NCBI RefSeq assembly: GCF_000685965.1 | Contig: NZ_JMLE01000001.1 | Coordinates: 372,001-436,000 of the forward strand | Length of the DNA: 64,000 nt | Direction: 5' to 3' | Source of the DNA: Arthrobacter sp. UNC362MFTsu5.1 | GTDB taxonomy: Bacteria; Actinomycetota; Actinomycetes; Actinomycetales; Micrococcaceae | Shown here: in pieces, positions 9,369 through 17,621 of the stretch | Numbering within the stretch: position 1 is the first letter of the stretch | Layout: each line of letters opens with the position of its first letter | Program-made: the position numbers and the translations under genes | The notes under the pieces: model-generated | The model's input: only the letters and a program-made list of their open reading frames with translations | Told to the model about the DNA's origin: nothing | The model's database searches: none

Positions 9369-9509
9369 AATTGGACCTTCGTTCGCACAACTGGATTTTG
9401 CCAGCTGCCAGGTATGAATGGGATGAAGGTGCGGAACAACATCAATAACATCAGGTGCCCGGACCAACACTCAATCCTAGCCTAAAGAGGCTCCCGGTAC
9501 GAACCGGGG

Positions 9510-10319
9510 TCAGCCCTTCGGGCGGAGTTCCCAGAACGCGACGGCGGAAGCCGCCGCGACGTTGAGCGAATCGACTCCCGCCCGCATGGGAATCTTGACG
9601 GCGAGGTCCACGGCGGCGAGGGTCTCCGGGCTCATGCCCGCACCTTCGGTGCCCAGCACCAGGGCGAGTTTGTCCGGGTTGCGGGCGGCCAGTTCATCGA
9701 GGTCCACGGCATCTCCCGTGAGTTCCATGGCTGCCACCGTGAAACCCTGCTCCCGGAGGACATTGAGATCGTCCGGCCACGACTCCAGGCGGGCCCACGG
9801 AACCTGGAACACGGTACCCATGCTCACGCGGACACTGCGCCGGTACAGGGGGTCCCCGCACCGTGGCGAGACCAGCACGGCGTCCACGCCGAGGGCGGCT
9901 GCCGAGCGGAAGATGGCACCCACGTTCGTGTGGTCCACGATGTCTTCGAGGACGGCCACCCGGTGTGCACCGGCCAGGAGTTCGGGCAGCGGCACGGGTG
10001 CCGGGCGGTGCATGGCCGCCATGGCGCCGCGATGCAGGTGGAAACCGGTGATGTCTTCCAGCAGCGCGGCGCTGCCGACAAACACCGGGACGTCCGGGAA
10101 CCGGTCAAAGACGTCGGTCAGGTCCTCCAGCCACTTCTCGGCAAGGAAAAAGGAACGCGGCCGGTGGCCGGCAGCGAGGGCGCGCCGGAGCACGCGCGAG
10201 GATTCCGCGATGTACATCCCCTCGGCGGGTTCCCGGACCTTGCGCAAGTGCACGTCCGTGAGCCGGGTGTAGTCGGACACCCGGGGATCATCAGCGGATT
10301 CGAGGTAGTGGAAAGTCAC
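9510..10319 (-). CDS. TrmH/SpoU-family RNA 2'-O-methyltransferase
   Basis: This 269-residue SAM-dependent methyltransferase has the knotted SPOUT fold. The three family motifs are present: DIVDHTNVGAIFRSAAALG (motif 1), LVLGTEGAGMS (motif 2) and VDSLNVAAASAVAFWE (motif 3). An N-terminal substrate-binding domain covers about 1-100. The target rRNA or tRNA position cannot be told. The start is GTG at 10319. It is probably the last gene of an operon with the TauE-type transporter (48 bases upstream) and the ABC ATPase. Confidence 0.9.
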   Translation of the reverse strand: MTFHYLESADDPRVSDYTRLTDVHLRKVREPAEGMYIAESSRVLRRALAAGHRPRSFFLAEKWLEDLTDVFDRFPDVPVFVGSAALLEDITGFHLHRGAMAAMHRPAPVPLPELLAGAHRVAVLEDIVDHTNVGAIFRSAAALGVDAVLVSPRCGDPLYRRSVRVSMGTVFQVPWARLESWPDDLNVLREQGFTVAAMELTGDAVDLDELAARNPDKLALVLGTEGAGMSPETLAAVDLAVKIPMRAGVDSLNVAAASAVAFWELRPKG

Positions 10320-10366
10320 TGGAAGTCATTTCATCGGGACGGGTGATGCACCGGGGCAAGTGCCGG

Positions 10367-11152
10367 TCATTTGAACAGGTTCGCGATCATGAACCCCAGG
10401 GCCACGAGGCCCAGTGCGAAGATGACGCCGCGCAGGACCGGCGGGGAAAGCCGCCGGCCCACCTTGGAACCGATGATGCCGCCGATGAGGGAACTCACCG
10501 CGATAATGCCCACAACCGGCCAGTTGATGCGCCCGAATGCGAACAGCAGATAAGACGCCGCCGCCACGATGTTCACCCCGAGGACCAGGATGTTCTTCAT
10601 GGCGTTGGCGTTCTGGATGGTCCCCGTCATGAACACGCCCAGGATGCCCACCAGGAGGATGCCCTGCGCGGCGACGAAGTAGCCGCCGTAGACACCGGCC
10701 AGGTACACCAGGACGATCAGGAGCACGCCGTGGCGTTTGTCGTTGATCGCGTGCTCGGGGTTCGCCTCCCGGTTCCGCACCCACTGCTGGAGCCGGGGCT
10801 GGAAGACCACCATCAGCAGGGCGAGCACAATCAGGGCAGGTGCGGCGTAGTGGAACACCTTCTCCGGCAGGTGCAGCAGCAGCCAGGCGCCGCTGATGCC
10901 GCCCAGCAGGGATGCCGGCAACAGCCGAAGCAACTGCCTGCCGCGCCCCGCGAGCTCTTTCCGGTACCCCCAGGCGCCCGCGGCATTCCCCGCCACGAGC
11001 CCCATGGCATTGCTGATGGATGCTGTCACCGGGGCGATGCCCAGGGCAATCAGCACGGGGAACGTGACCAGGGTGCCCGAACCCACAACACTGTTGATGG
11101 TTCCGGCCCACAGCCCCGCGAAGAAGATGAAGACGCCGTTGAGTAACTCCAC
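10367..11152 (-). CDS. TauE/SafE-family sulfite exporter-like membrane protein
   Basis: This 261-residue protein with about eight membrane segments opens with FFAGLWAGTINSVVGSGTLVTFP, the typical N-terminal repeat motif of the TauE/SafE (DUF81) family. A matching second repeat is VYGGYFVAAQGILLVG. Members move sulfite, sulfoacetate or other organic anions; the substrate here is unknown. The start is GTG at 11152, 19 bases after the ABC ATPase gene, so the two are likely co-transcribed. Confidence 0.88.
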   Translation of the reverse strand: MELLNGVFIFFAGLWAGTINSVVGSGTLVTFPVLIALGIAPVTASISNAMGLVAGNAAGAWGYRKELAGRGRQLLRLLPASLLGGISGAWLLLHLPEKVFHYAAPALIVLALLMVVFQPRLQQWVRNREANPEHAINDKRHGVLLIVLVYLAGVYGGYFVAAQGILLVGILGVFMTGTIQNANAMKNILVLGVNIVAAASYLLFAFGRINWPVVGIIAVSSLIGGIIGSKVGRRLSPPVLRGVIFALGLVALGFMIANLFK

Positions 11153-11171
11153 GCTCGGAAGGCCAGCCGGG

Positions 11172-11957
11172 TCAGCGGCGTGCGGTGGCGGCGTAGCGTC
11201 CCGCGTTGACCGTGACGTCGAGCGGCAGGCCGAAGGTCTCGCTGAGGTGCTCGGAAGTCAGGACGTCGGCAATGGGGCCGGCCGCCACAACGCCGGCATC
11301 GCGCATCAGCATCGCGTGGGTGAAGCCCGGCGGAACTTCCTCGAGGTGATGGGTCACCAGGACAATGGCCGGGGCAGTTTTGTCGCGTGCCAGTTCACTG
11401 AGGCGGTGCACCAGGTCCTCGCGGCCGCCGAGGTCCAGCCCTGCCGCGGGCTCGTCCAGGAGAAGCAGTTCCGGGTCTGTCATCAGGGCGCGGGCAATCT
11501 GGACCCGCTTCCGTTCGCCTTCGGACAGGGACGCGAACGCACGGTTGAGGAGCGGACCCATCCCCCACTCGTTCAGGAGCCGGAATGCACGGCGTTCGTC
11601 GTCCTTCTCATAGCCTTCGCGCCAGCGTCCGGTCACCCCGTACGCGGCCGTGACCACAACGTTGAGGACTTTCTCCTGCTCGGGAATCTGGTTGGCCAGG
11701 GCCGCCGAGGACAGGCCGATGCGGGGCCGGAGTTCAAAGACGTCAACAGCCCCCAGCATCTCTTCCAGGATGCCAGCCATCCCGCTGGTGGGGTGGAGCC
11801 GTGCCGCCGCAATCTGGAGCAGAGTGGTCTTGCCCGCGCCGTTGGGTCCGAGGATTACCCAGCGTTCGCCTTCTTTGACCTGCCAGTCCACTTTGTTGAG
11901 GAGCGTTTTGGCTCCGCGGACAACGCTGACGGCAGCCATTTCAAGAACATCACTCAT
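11172..11957 (-). CDS. ABC transporter ATP-binding protein
   Basis: This single ABC ATPase has 261 residues from ATG 11957. It shows Walker A GPNGAGKTT, signature LSEGERKRVQ, Walker B LLLLDEPAAGLD and an H-loop in VTHHLEEV. It resembles the ModF/YlmA-type soluble ABC ATPases. No dedicated permease of the usual ABC kind is next to it; the following gene is a TauE-type transporter. A GTG at 11969 is a possible alternative start. A -10-like TAGTGT ends 8 bases before ATG 11957 and there is no ribosome binding site, which suggests a leaderless transcript. Confidence 0.85.
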   Translation of the reverse strand: MSDVLEMAAVSVVRGAKTLLNKVDWQVKEGERWVILGPNGAGKTTLLQIAAARLHPTSGMAGILEEMLGAVDVFELRPRIGLSSAALANQIPEQEKVLNVVVTAAYGVTGRWREGYEKDDERRAFRLLNEWGMGPLLNRAFASLSEGERKRVQIARALMTDPELLLLDEPAAGLDLGGREDLVHRLSELARDKTAPAIVLVTHHLEEVPPGFTHAMLMRDAGVVAAGPIADVLTSEHLSETFGLPLDVTVNAGRYAATARR

Positions 11958-11965
11958 AGGAGTAG

Positions 11966-11971
11966 ACACTA
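11966..11971 (-). promoter_or_regulatory. -10 box of a probable leaderless promoter (ABC ATPase)
   Basis: TAGTGT fits TANNNT and lies 8 bases before the ATG at 11957. No Shine-Dalgarno sequence intervenes. Confidence 0.45.
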
Positions 11972-12066
11972 GGACAAAACACGGCGCGACTGATAACTGA
12001 TACACCACGCGCGGAGCCTGCACCAGGGCGGAACGAAACGAATTCGGGTGCCGGGAGTGCGCTGGC

Positions 12067-12072
12067 TAAGAT
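12067..12072 (+). promoter_or_regulatory. -10 box of a probable leaderless serB promoter
   Basis: TAAGAT is separated by 7 bases from the serB ATG at 12080. There is no ribosome binding site between them, so transcription should begin at or next to the A of the start codon. Confidence 0.55.
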
Positions 12073-12079
12073 TGCAGCC

Positions 12080-12973
12080 ATGAGTTCGAACGTGACTGCG
12101 GTCAGCTACGGCGTCAAAATGTCCCCTCCGGAACTGGAACACCTCCGTTCCCTGCTGACCGGAGCAGGCGCTTCCTTCGCCGCAGAATCCCGCAGCGGCG
12201 ACCACCGCTTCGAGGTGTACACGGTGGATTTCTCCGTGGAATCCGGCACCGCTGCCGAGATCGCCGCGCTGCGCCATGACGTGGCGTCTGCCGGCTTCAC
12301 CGGGATGGACACGGCGATCGTCCCGGCAGCCCTCCGGGAGGCGCCCCGCAAGTTCCTCATCATGGATGTTGATTCCACGCTCATCCAGCAGGAGGTCATC
12401 GAACTGCTGGCCGCCTACGCCGGGAAGAAGGAAGAGGTCACGGCGGTCACGGAGGCTGCCATGCGCGGCGAGCTGGACTTCGCCCAGAGCCTGCATGCCC
12501 GGGTGGCCGTGCTCGCGGGCCTGCCCGCCGCCGTCGTCGATTCCGTACGGGCCGAGGTGAAACTCAGTGAGGGTGCAGCGGAACTGGTGGCGGCGTTCAA
12601 GGCGGCAGGTCACGCCGTGGCAGTCGTTTCGGGCGGTTTCAACCAGATCCTCCGCCCCATCGCGGAAGATCTTGGGATGGATCACTGGATCGCCAACGAG
12701 TTGGAAATTGTCGACGGCGCGCTGACGGGCAAAGTGCTGGGCGCGGTCATCGACCGTGCGGCGAAGGAGAAGTACCTCCGCGAGTGGGCTGCGGCCGAGG
12801 GCATCCCCCTGGAGCACACCATCGCCGTGGGCGACGGCGCCAACGACCTGGACATGCTTGGAGCCGCCGGGATCGGGGTGGCCTTCAACGCCAAACCGGC
12901 GGTGCGCGCAGTCGCGGACGCAGTGGTCAACATGCCCTACCTGGATGCCGTGCGGCACATCGCCGGGGTCTGA
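12080..12973 (+). CDS. serB: phosphoserine phosphatase
   Basis: This HAD-superfamily phosphatase makes serine from phosphoserine in the last step of serine synthesis (297 residues). An N-terminal ACT-like region (about 1-85) precedes the phosphatase core. The nucleophile loop MDVDSTLIQQE has Asp96 and Asp98; motif II is VVSGGFNQ and motif III with the metal aspartates is VGDGANDLDML. The gene stands alone and converges on an SDR gene. Its stop codon TGA forms the first three bases of a 16-bp tandem repeat. Confidence 0.95.
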   Translation: MSSNVTAVSYGVKMSPPELEHLRSLLTGAGASFAAESRSGDHRFEVYTVDFSVESGTAAEIAALRHDVASAGFTGMDTAIVPAALREAPRKFLIMDVDSTLIQQEVIELLAAYAGKKEEVTAVTEAAMRGELDFAQSLHARVAVLAGLPAAVVDSVRAEVKLSEGAAELVAAFKAAGHAVAVVSGGFNQILRPIAEDLGMDHWIANELEIVDGALTGKVLGAVIDRAAKEKYLREWAAAEGIPLEHTIAVGDGANDLDMLGAAGIGVAFNAKPAVRAVADAVVNMPYLDAVRHIAGV

Positions 12974-13018
12974 GGCATTAACCGGTTGAGGCATTAACCG
13001 GTTGAGGCATTAACCGCG
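12971..13018. repeat. 16-bp tandem repeat, three copies
   Basis: Three units of TGAGGCATTAACCGGT lie head to tail (12971-12986, 12987-13002, 13003-13018). The first two are identical and the third ends CG instead of GT. The serB stop codon is the first TGA. A long hairpin begins at the end of the array. Confidence 0.9.
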
Positions 13019-13071
13019 AGATGGCACGTCGCGCAATGTTCCTGGGAACAATTGCGGCGACGTGCCATCTC
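13018..13071. terminator. long hairpin between convergent serB and SDR genes
   Basis: GAGATGGCACGTCGC (13018-13032) is exactly complementary to 13057-13071. The stem continues inward through GCAATGTTCC against GGAACAATTGC, with one bulge and one mismatch, giving about 25 bp and a very short loop. There is no T-run. It probably marks the 3' ends of both transcripts. Confidence 0.65.
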
Positions 13072-13092
13072 GGCGGACTGGCGCTGAGGGTC

Positions 13093-13854
13093 CTAGCCTG
13101 CCTGGCCGGTGCTCTTGCCGAAGTAGTCGGCGCCGCCGGCGTACTCGGTGTGGCCGGTTTCGACGTCGGCAGTCACCATCTTGGCGATTTCCGCGGCAAA
13201 CTCGGCCACGGAGTACAGCTTTCCGGCCTCGGCCCGGCGGGCCTCGATGGCGCCCGGGTTGGAGCGGTCAAGCAGCGTGGCCGTAACGGTTCCTTCGATC
13301 ATGTCGCCGGAAACCACCACGAAGGAAATGCCCTTTTCTGCAAGGTTCGGGATGAGGGCGCGCAGGGCATCCTCTCCGGCGCGCTTGCTGCGTGCCACCG
13401 GCTCGTATTCCGGCATCGTGGGGACTGAATCGATGAAGTGGGCCTGGTGGCTGGTGACAAACACCACGCGGGAGCCTTCACGCATCAGCGGCACGGCAGC
13501 GTTGAGCATGTTGACCTGGGCATCCCGGTTCAGCTTCAGGGCGTAGCCCTCTTCCATGCCCGACTCCATGCCGCCGGAGGCGTTGAGGACGAGGACATCG
13601 AGTGAGCCGAAGTTCTCCATGGCCGCGCTTGCCAGCGCCTGGACGCCTTCCTGCGTGGTGAGGTCGGCGCCGACCGCTGCGGCACGGCCTCCGGCGGCCT
13701 CGATCTCGGCCACAACCTTATTGGCGCGCGGCGCCTTCTGACGGTAGTTCACCACGACGGCGGCACCCTCGGCAGCGAGGAGCCTGGCAACATCAGCGCC
13801 GATCCCCCTCGATGAACCGGTCACAATGGCAGTCTTGTTGTCCAGCAATCCCAT
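13093..13854 (-). CDS. SDR-family oxidoreductase with shifted catalytic Tyr
   Basis: This 253-residue short-chain dehydrogenase/reductase has an NAD(P)-binding TGSSRGIG near residue 10 and a VLNASGG segment in place of the usual NNAG. The active-site serine is in VFVTSHQAH. The conserved lysine sits in PVARSK, but the residue four positions before it is Val rather than Tyr; the nearest Tyr is seven before it (YEPVARSK). The start is ATG at 13854, fixed by AAAGGAG upstream. The substrate is unknown. The gene converges on serB. Confidence 0.85.
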   Translation of the reverse strand: MGLLDNKTAIVTGSSRGIGADVARLLAAEGAAVVVNYRQKAPRANKVVAEIEAAGGRAAAVGADLTTQEGVQALASAAMENFGSLDVLVLNASGGMESGMEEGYALKLNRDAQVNMLNAAVPLMREGSRVVFVTSHQAHFIDSVPTMPEYEPVARSKRAGEDALRALIPNLAEKGISFVVVSGDMIEGTVTATLLDRSNPGAIEARRAEAGKLYSVAEFAAEIAKMVTADVETGHTEYAGGADYFGKSTGQAG

Positions 13855-14056
13855 TCGAGCTCCTTTGTTCCAAACGTCCAAAATCTGTCGGTCTGCCATC
13901 CATCATGCCAGCGGATGGGAAGAATCCAGTTGTTCAACGTCAACAAAGAAGCGGATCCGGGATAGTTGCGGTGAGGCGCATGCCGTTGCCGGGCCGCGCG
14001 GGCCGGCGTAGGCTCGCCGCCATGACAGCCAAGGGCCTCCCGTCCGGTGCCGCGCC

Positions 14057-14434
14057 ATGACCCGGGGCGCTGCCGGTAAGTCCACCCAGGAGGAGGTCTT
14101 CCGCGGTTCCCCGCTGGGCCTGGAGATGCTGCGGCGGGTGGAGGGCATCCTGGCGGCGTACCCGCCGTCGACCATGACCGCTACAAAAAGCCAGGTGGCG
14201 TTCCGCGGACGGCGCGGTTTTGCCTACCTGTGGTGGCCGGCCAGGTACATCAGGTCCGACGTGCCCGCCGTTCTGTCGATAGCGTTGCCGCGACGCATAG
14301 ATTCGGCCCGGTTCAAGGAAGTGGTCAGCCCGGCCCCCGGCGTGTGGATGCACCATCTGGAGCTGCGCTTCCTTTCCGACCTCGACGACGAGGTGGCCGA
14401 GTGGCTTGGCGAAGCCCGCCGGGAAGCGGGCTGA
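14057..14434 (+). CDS. DUF5655 domain protein
   Basis: This small 125-residue soluble protein matches the DUF5655 pattern, for example TKSQVAFRGRRGFAYLWWP and a C-terminal WLGEARREAG helix. No function is known for the family; members often sit alone, as here. The start is ATG at 14057. The 202 bases upstream, back to the divergent SDR gene, hold no other convincing gene. Confidence 0.75.
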   Translation: MTRGAAGKSTQEEVFRGSPLGLEMLRRVEGILAAYPPSTMTATKSQVAFRGRRGFAYLWWPARYIRSDVPAVLSIALPRRIDSARFKEVVSPAPGVWMHHLELRFLSDLDDEVAEWLGEARREAG

Positions 14435-14537
14435 CTGCCTCCTCCGATGTTGCGCGGCCAGCATTAGCCAAGGGTCTGGAGAAATAGGGCATGTTTTAGT
14501 TTCTTAATTACCGCTTCAAGGCTGTACAGTTCCGGAG

Positions 14538-14556
14538 TTAGGTAAGCCTAAATCAC
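14538..14556 (+). promoter_or_regulatory. DtxR/IdeR-type iron box
   Basis: TTAGGTAAGCCTAAATCAC matches the DtxR-family consensus TWAGGTWAGSCTWACCTWA at 15 of 19 positions, including the first 14 without a break. It lies 11 bases before the start codon of the adenylation/acyltransferase gene, where a bound iron-loaded repressor would block expression. No other site of this quality was found in the window. Confidence 0.72.
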
Positions 14557-14567
14557 CTAGGAAATCC

Positions 14568-17174
14568 ATGGCCCTCATCCATAGTCGGCGCGCTGACGCA
14601 TATCCGGCCGACGCCGACGTTCTTGCCTCCCTGAGTCTTCGGGCCGACGTTGCGCGGGTGCCCTTCGCTGCTGAACTGGCCCGCCGAGGTGAACGGCCGG
14701 CGATCGTTACGGCAGAGTCCGTCATCACCTACCGGGAGCTTGCCGAACGCGTTGAGGCTTTGCTGCTTCGGCTGGGAACCACGCGGCGGCTCGTGGCCCT
14801 GACTGCCAGCAACGACGTCGCCTCCGTCGTCGGGTACCTTGCGGCGCTAGCCGGTGGCCATCCTCTGATCCTTCTCCCGGAGGACAAACCTGCTGCCCTC
14901 GACTCACTCGTGGCCGCCTACGACCCCGATGTCATCCTCAGATCCGGTGCCGACGGACAGAACGTGCTGGACGAGCGGCGGGAAGGAACCCGGCACCAGC
15001 TGCACCCCGACCTGGCGCTGCTGTTGAGTACGTCAGGCTCCACGGGCTCCCCCAAACTTGTCCGGCTTTCCCACGCCAACCTCCAATCCAACGCCGAGTC
15101 CATCGCCGGCTACCTCGGCATCGGCGAGGACGACCGCGCCATGACGACGCTGCCCATGTCCTACTGCTACGGGCTGTCCGTGATCAACAGCTACCTGCTG
15201 CGCGGAGCCAGCCTTGTCCTGACGGGCCTGTCTGTCGTGGACGCCTGTTTCTGGGAGCTGTTCCGCCGCCACCGCGTCACATCGTTCGCAGCGGTCCCTT
15301 ACACCTTCGAACTGCTCGACCGCGTGGGGTTCGCCGACATGGAACTGCCCAGCCTCCGCTACATCACGCAGGCAGGCGGCAGGCTGGCGCCCGCCACAGT
15401 GGAACGCTATGCCGAGCAGGGCCGGCGGCGCGGCTGGGAGCTCTTCGTAATGTACGGACAGACGGAGGCCACCGCCCGGATGGCATACCTTCCTCCAGGC
15501 CTGGCGGCCAGCCGCCCCGGCGCAATCGGAATTCCCGTCCCGGGCGGCAGCTTCCGCATCGTCCCTGTTCCCGGGCTGGAGGAGGGCGAACTTGTCTACA
15601 CCGGCCCGAACGTGATGCTCGGGTACGCGGAGAGTCCTGAGGATCTCGCGCTGGGCCGGACCGTGCACGAGCTCCGCACGGGCGATCTGGCCAGACTGGA
15701 TTCCTCGGGCCTGTACGAGGTTGTCGGCCGGCGCAGCCGGTTCGTGAAAATCGTCGGGCTCCGCGTCGACCTGGGGCAGGTCGAACGCATCCTCGCGGAC
15801 CTCGGTATGGAAGCTGCCTGTGCCGGCACGGACGAAGGACTCGTCGTCGCTGTCAAAGGCTCCAACGACCTGCAGCTAGTGGCCAAAGTCCTGGCGCAGG
15901 GCATCGGCCTGCCGCGGGCATCGCTGGAGGTCTGCGGCGTACCGGAGATTCCCCGCTTCGCTTCGGGCAAGGTGGACTATCAGGGAATCCTGGCCATCCC
16001 GCACCAGGAGCGCGTCCCGGCGGAGCCGTCCGTCGCTCCGGTGGAGGACACCGGCCGGGACAGCGTCAGGAAGATTTTCGAAGCCACGCTCGAGCGGACA
16101 GACGTGACCGGCGGCGACACGTTCGTCTCACTCGGTGGAGACTCACTGTCCTATGTGGCGGCGTCCGTGCGACTCGAGCAGTTGCTCGGACACCTTCCGC
16201 CTAACTGGCATGTGACCCCGGTCCTAGACTTGGAACCGCAGGCCCGGACTCCGGATCAGCCCGCACGAAGGCGCTGGTTCGCCCCCACCGATACGAGCAT
16301 CGTGCTGCGTGCGGTGGCGATCATCCTGATCACCGGTACGCATGTCGGACTGTTCAGCTGGCCCGGCATGGCGCACGTGCTGATGGCGGTCGCCGGATTC
16401 AATTTTGCCCGCTTCCAGTTGACGGGAGATCGCGTTCCGCGCATCAAGCGGCAGCTCTGCAGCCTATCCCGCGTGGTGGTCCCGAGCGTTGCCTTCATCA
16501 CAGTGGCCTACCTGCTCACAGACCGCTATAGCCTGGCGAATATCGTCCTGCTCAACGCCGTCATCGGGCCCGAAGAAGTAACCACCCAGTGGCATTTTTG
16601 GTTTGTTGAAGTCCTCGTATACCTGCTGCTGGGGATGACCGCATTGCTCGCGCTCCCCTGGGTGGACAAGGCGGAACGGCGCTTCCCGATCCTCTTTCCG
16701 CTGGCCCTCCTGGCGGCAGGACTCACGACGCGCTACGACCTGGTCGATCCCGGAGTCCCCAACACGGCACCGGCATTGTGGCTGTTCGCCCTGGGATGGG
16801 CCGTTGCCCGATCCAGGACCTGGGCCCACCGCTGCACGGCATCGGTCATCGCGGCACTCAGCATTCCCGGATTCTTCGAAAACCCGGCCCGCGAAATGAC
16901 CCTCCTCGCCGGAATCCTCGTGCTGATCTGGCTGCCGAGCATCCCCGTACCGCGCGGAGTTCAACGCCTCACCGGTCTGCTGGCAAGCTCGTCGCTGCAC
17001 ATCTACCTGGTCCACTGGCTGGTCTACCCGGCATTTTCAGACATTAGCCAGGCCCTGGCAGTGGCCGCCTCGCTCTGCGCAGGTGTGGCCTACTGGGCTG
17101 TATGCGGCCACCTGCCCCGGCTGCTGACAGGTGCGCTCGGCTTCCGTCGCCGTCGGCCCGGCCATACCCGATAG
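14568..17174 (+). CDS. adenylation domain - carrier protein - membrane acyltransferase fusion
   Basis: This 868-residue three-part enzyme begins with an AMP-forming adenylation domain (about 1-480): P-loop TSGSTGSPK at 155, YGQTEA near 300, TGDLARLD, and the catalytic lysine in ASGKVDY. A peptidyl/acyl carrier domain follows (about 490-555) with its phosphopantetheine serine in GGDSLSYV near 526. The C-terminal 290 residues (from about 577) form an acyltransferase-3/OafA-like membrane domain with about ten helices and a THVGLF active-site segment. It likely activates a carboxylic or amino acid, loads it onto its own carrier and transfers it to an acceptor at the membrane. An iron box directly upstream suggests expression under iron limitation. 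The product is unknown and no other biosynthetic gene is adjacent. Confidence 0.85.
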   Translation: MALIHSRRADAYPADADVLASLSLRADVARVPFAAELARRGERPAIVTAESVITYRELAERVEALLLRLGTTRRLVALTASNDVASVVGYLAALAGGHPLILLPEDKPAALDSLVAAYDPDVILRSGADGQNVLDERREGTRHQLHPDLALLLSTSGSTGSPKLVRLSHANLQSNAESIAGYLGIGEDDRAMTTLPMSYCYGLSVINSYLLRGASLVLTGLSVVDACFWELFRRHRVTSFAAVPYTFELLDRVGFADMELPSLRYITQAGGRLAPATVERYAEQGRRRGWELFVMYGQTEATARMAYLPPGLAASRPGAIGIPVPGGSFRIVPVPGLEEGELVYTGPNVMLGYAESPEDLALGRTVHELRTGDLARLDSSGLYEVVGRRSRFVKIVGLRVDLGQVERILADLGMEAACAGTDEGLVVAVKGSNDLQLVAKVLAQGIGLPRASLEVCGVPEIPRFASGKVDYQGILAIPHQERVPAEPSVAPVEDTGRDSVRKIFEATLERTDVTGGDTFVSLGGDSLSYVAASVRLEQLLGHLPPNWHVTPVLDLEPQARTPDQPARRRWFAPTDTSIVLRAVAIILITGTHVGLFSWPGMAHVLMAVAGFNFARFQLTGDRVPRIKRQLCSLSRVVVPSVAFITVAYLLTDRYSLANIVLLNAVIGPEEVTTQWHFWFVEVLVYLLLGMTALLALPWVDKAERRFPILFPLALLAAGLTTRYDLVDPGVPNTAPALWLFALGWAVARSRTWAHRCTASVIAALSIPGFFENPAREMTLLAGILVLIWLPSIPVPRGVQRLTGLLASSSLHIYLVHWLVYPAFSDISQALAVAASLCAGVAYWAVCGHLPRLLTGALGFRRRRPGHTR

Positions 17175-17204
17175 GCCGACCGGCAACGGAAGCCGCCCGG
17201 CTGC

Positions 17205-17621
17205 TCAGCTGCGGTTGATCTGGATCTTGCGCGTCCCGGTTGCCGGAGCCTGTTCGGCCGCCGGCGCGCGGACTTCCAGGACGCCGTCCTTGTAGGAGGC
17301 CGTCACGTCTTCCTCCCGGGCTCCGGGCGGCAGCGAGACGCTGCGCGAGAGTGAGCCGTAGCGAAACTCCGAGCGGTAGCCGCTCTTGCCCTTGTGTTCG
17401 GATTTTTCTTCGCGCTCCGCTTTGATGTGGAGCATGCCGTCGGCCACCGAGACGTCCACGTCTTTCTCGGGATCAATGCCGGGCAGCTCCGCCCTCACCA
17501 CGAGCGCGTTTCCGTCCATGAACTGTTCCACGCGCATTGACGGCATCGTCAGGTCTCCTTCAAGGAACCGCCGGATCGGCTCCAGAACGTCCGACGGCGC
17601 CCACTTGTTGAGATCGGCCAT
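17205..17621 (-). CDS. Hsp20/alpha-crystallin small heat shock protein
   Basis: This 138-residue ATP-independent holdase has an alpha-crystallin domain at about 40-130, containing VVRAELPGIDPEKDVDVSV, a GSLSRSVSLPPG loop and DGVLEVRAP. The C-terminus TRKIQINRS carries the I-x-I anchor used for oligomer contacts. The start is ATG at 17621. The gene is monocistronic. I did not find a HAIR (HspR) element or CIRCE element upstream. Confidence 0.92.
   Translation of the reverse strand: MADLNKWAPSDVLEPIRRFLEGDLTMPSMRVEQFMDGNALVVRAELPGIDPEKDVDVSVADGMLHIKAEREEKSEHKGKSGYRSEFRYGSLSRSVSLPPGAREEDVTASYKDGVLEVRAPAAEQAPATGTRKIQINRS

Noticed and set aside
9369..9480. Zur operator upstream of the zinc-free L31 gene
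   Set aside because: I searched for a Zur-like palindrome because of the known biology of type B L31, but saw only short direct repeats (ACATCA).
9478..9485. TAGCCTAA upstream of rpmE2 as a possible iron box
   Set aside because: Only the central eight bases match the DtxR consensus; both outer half-sites are absent.
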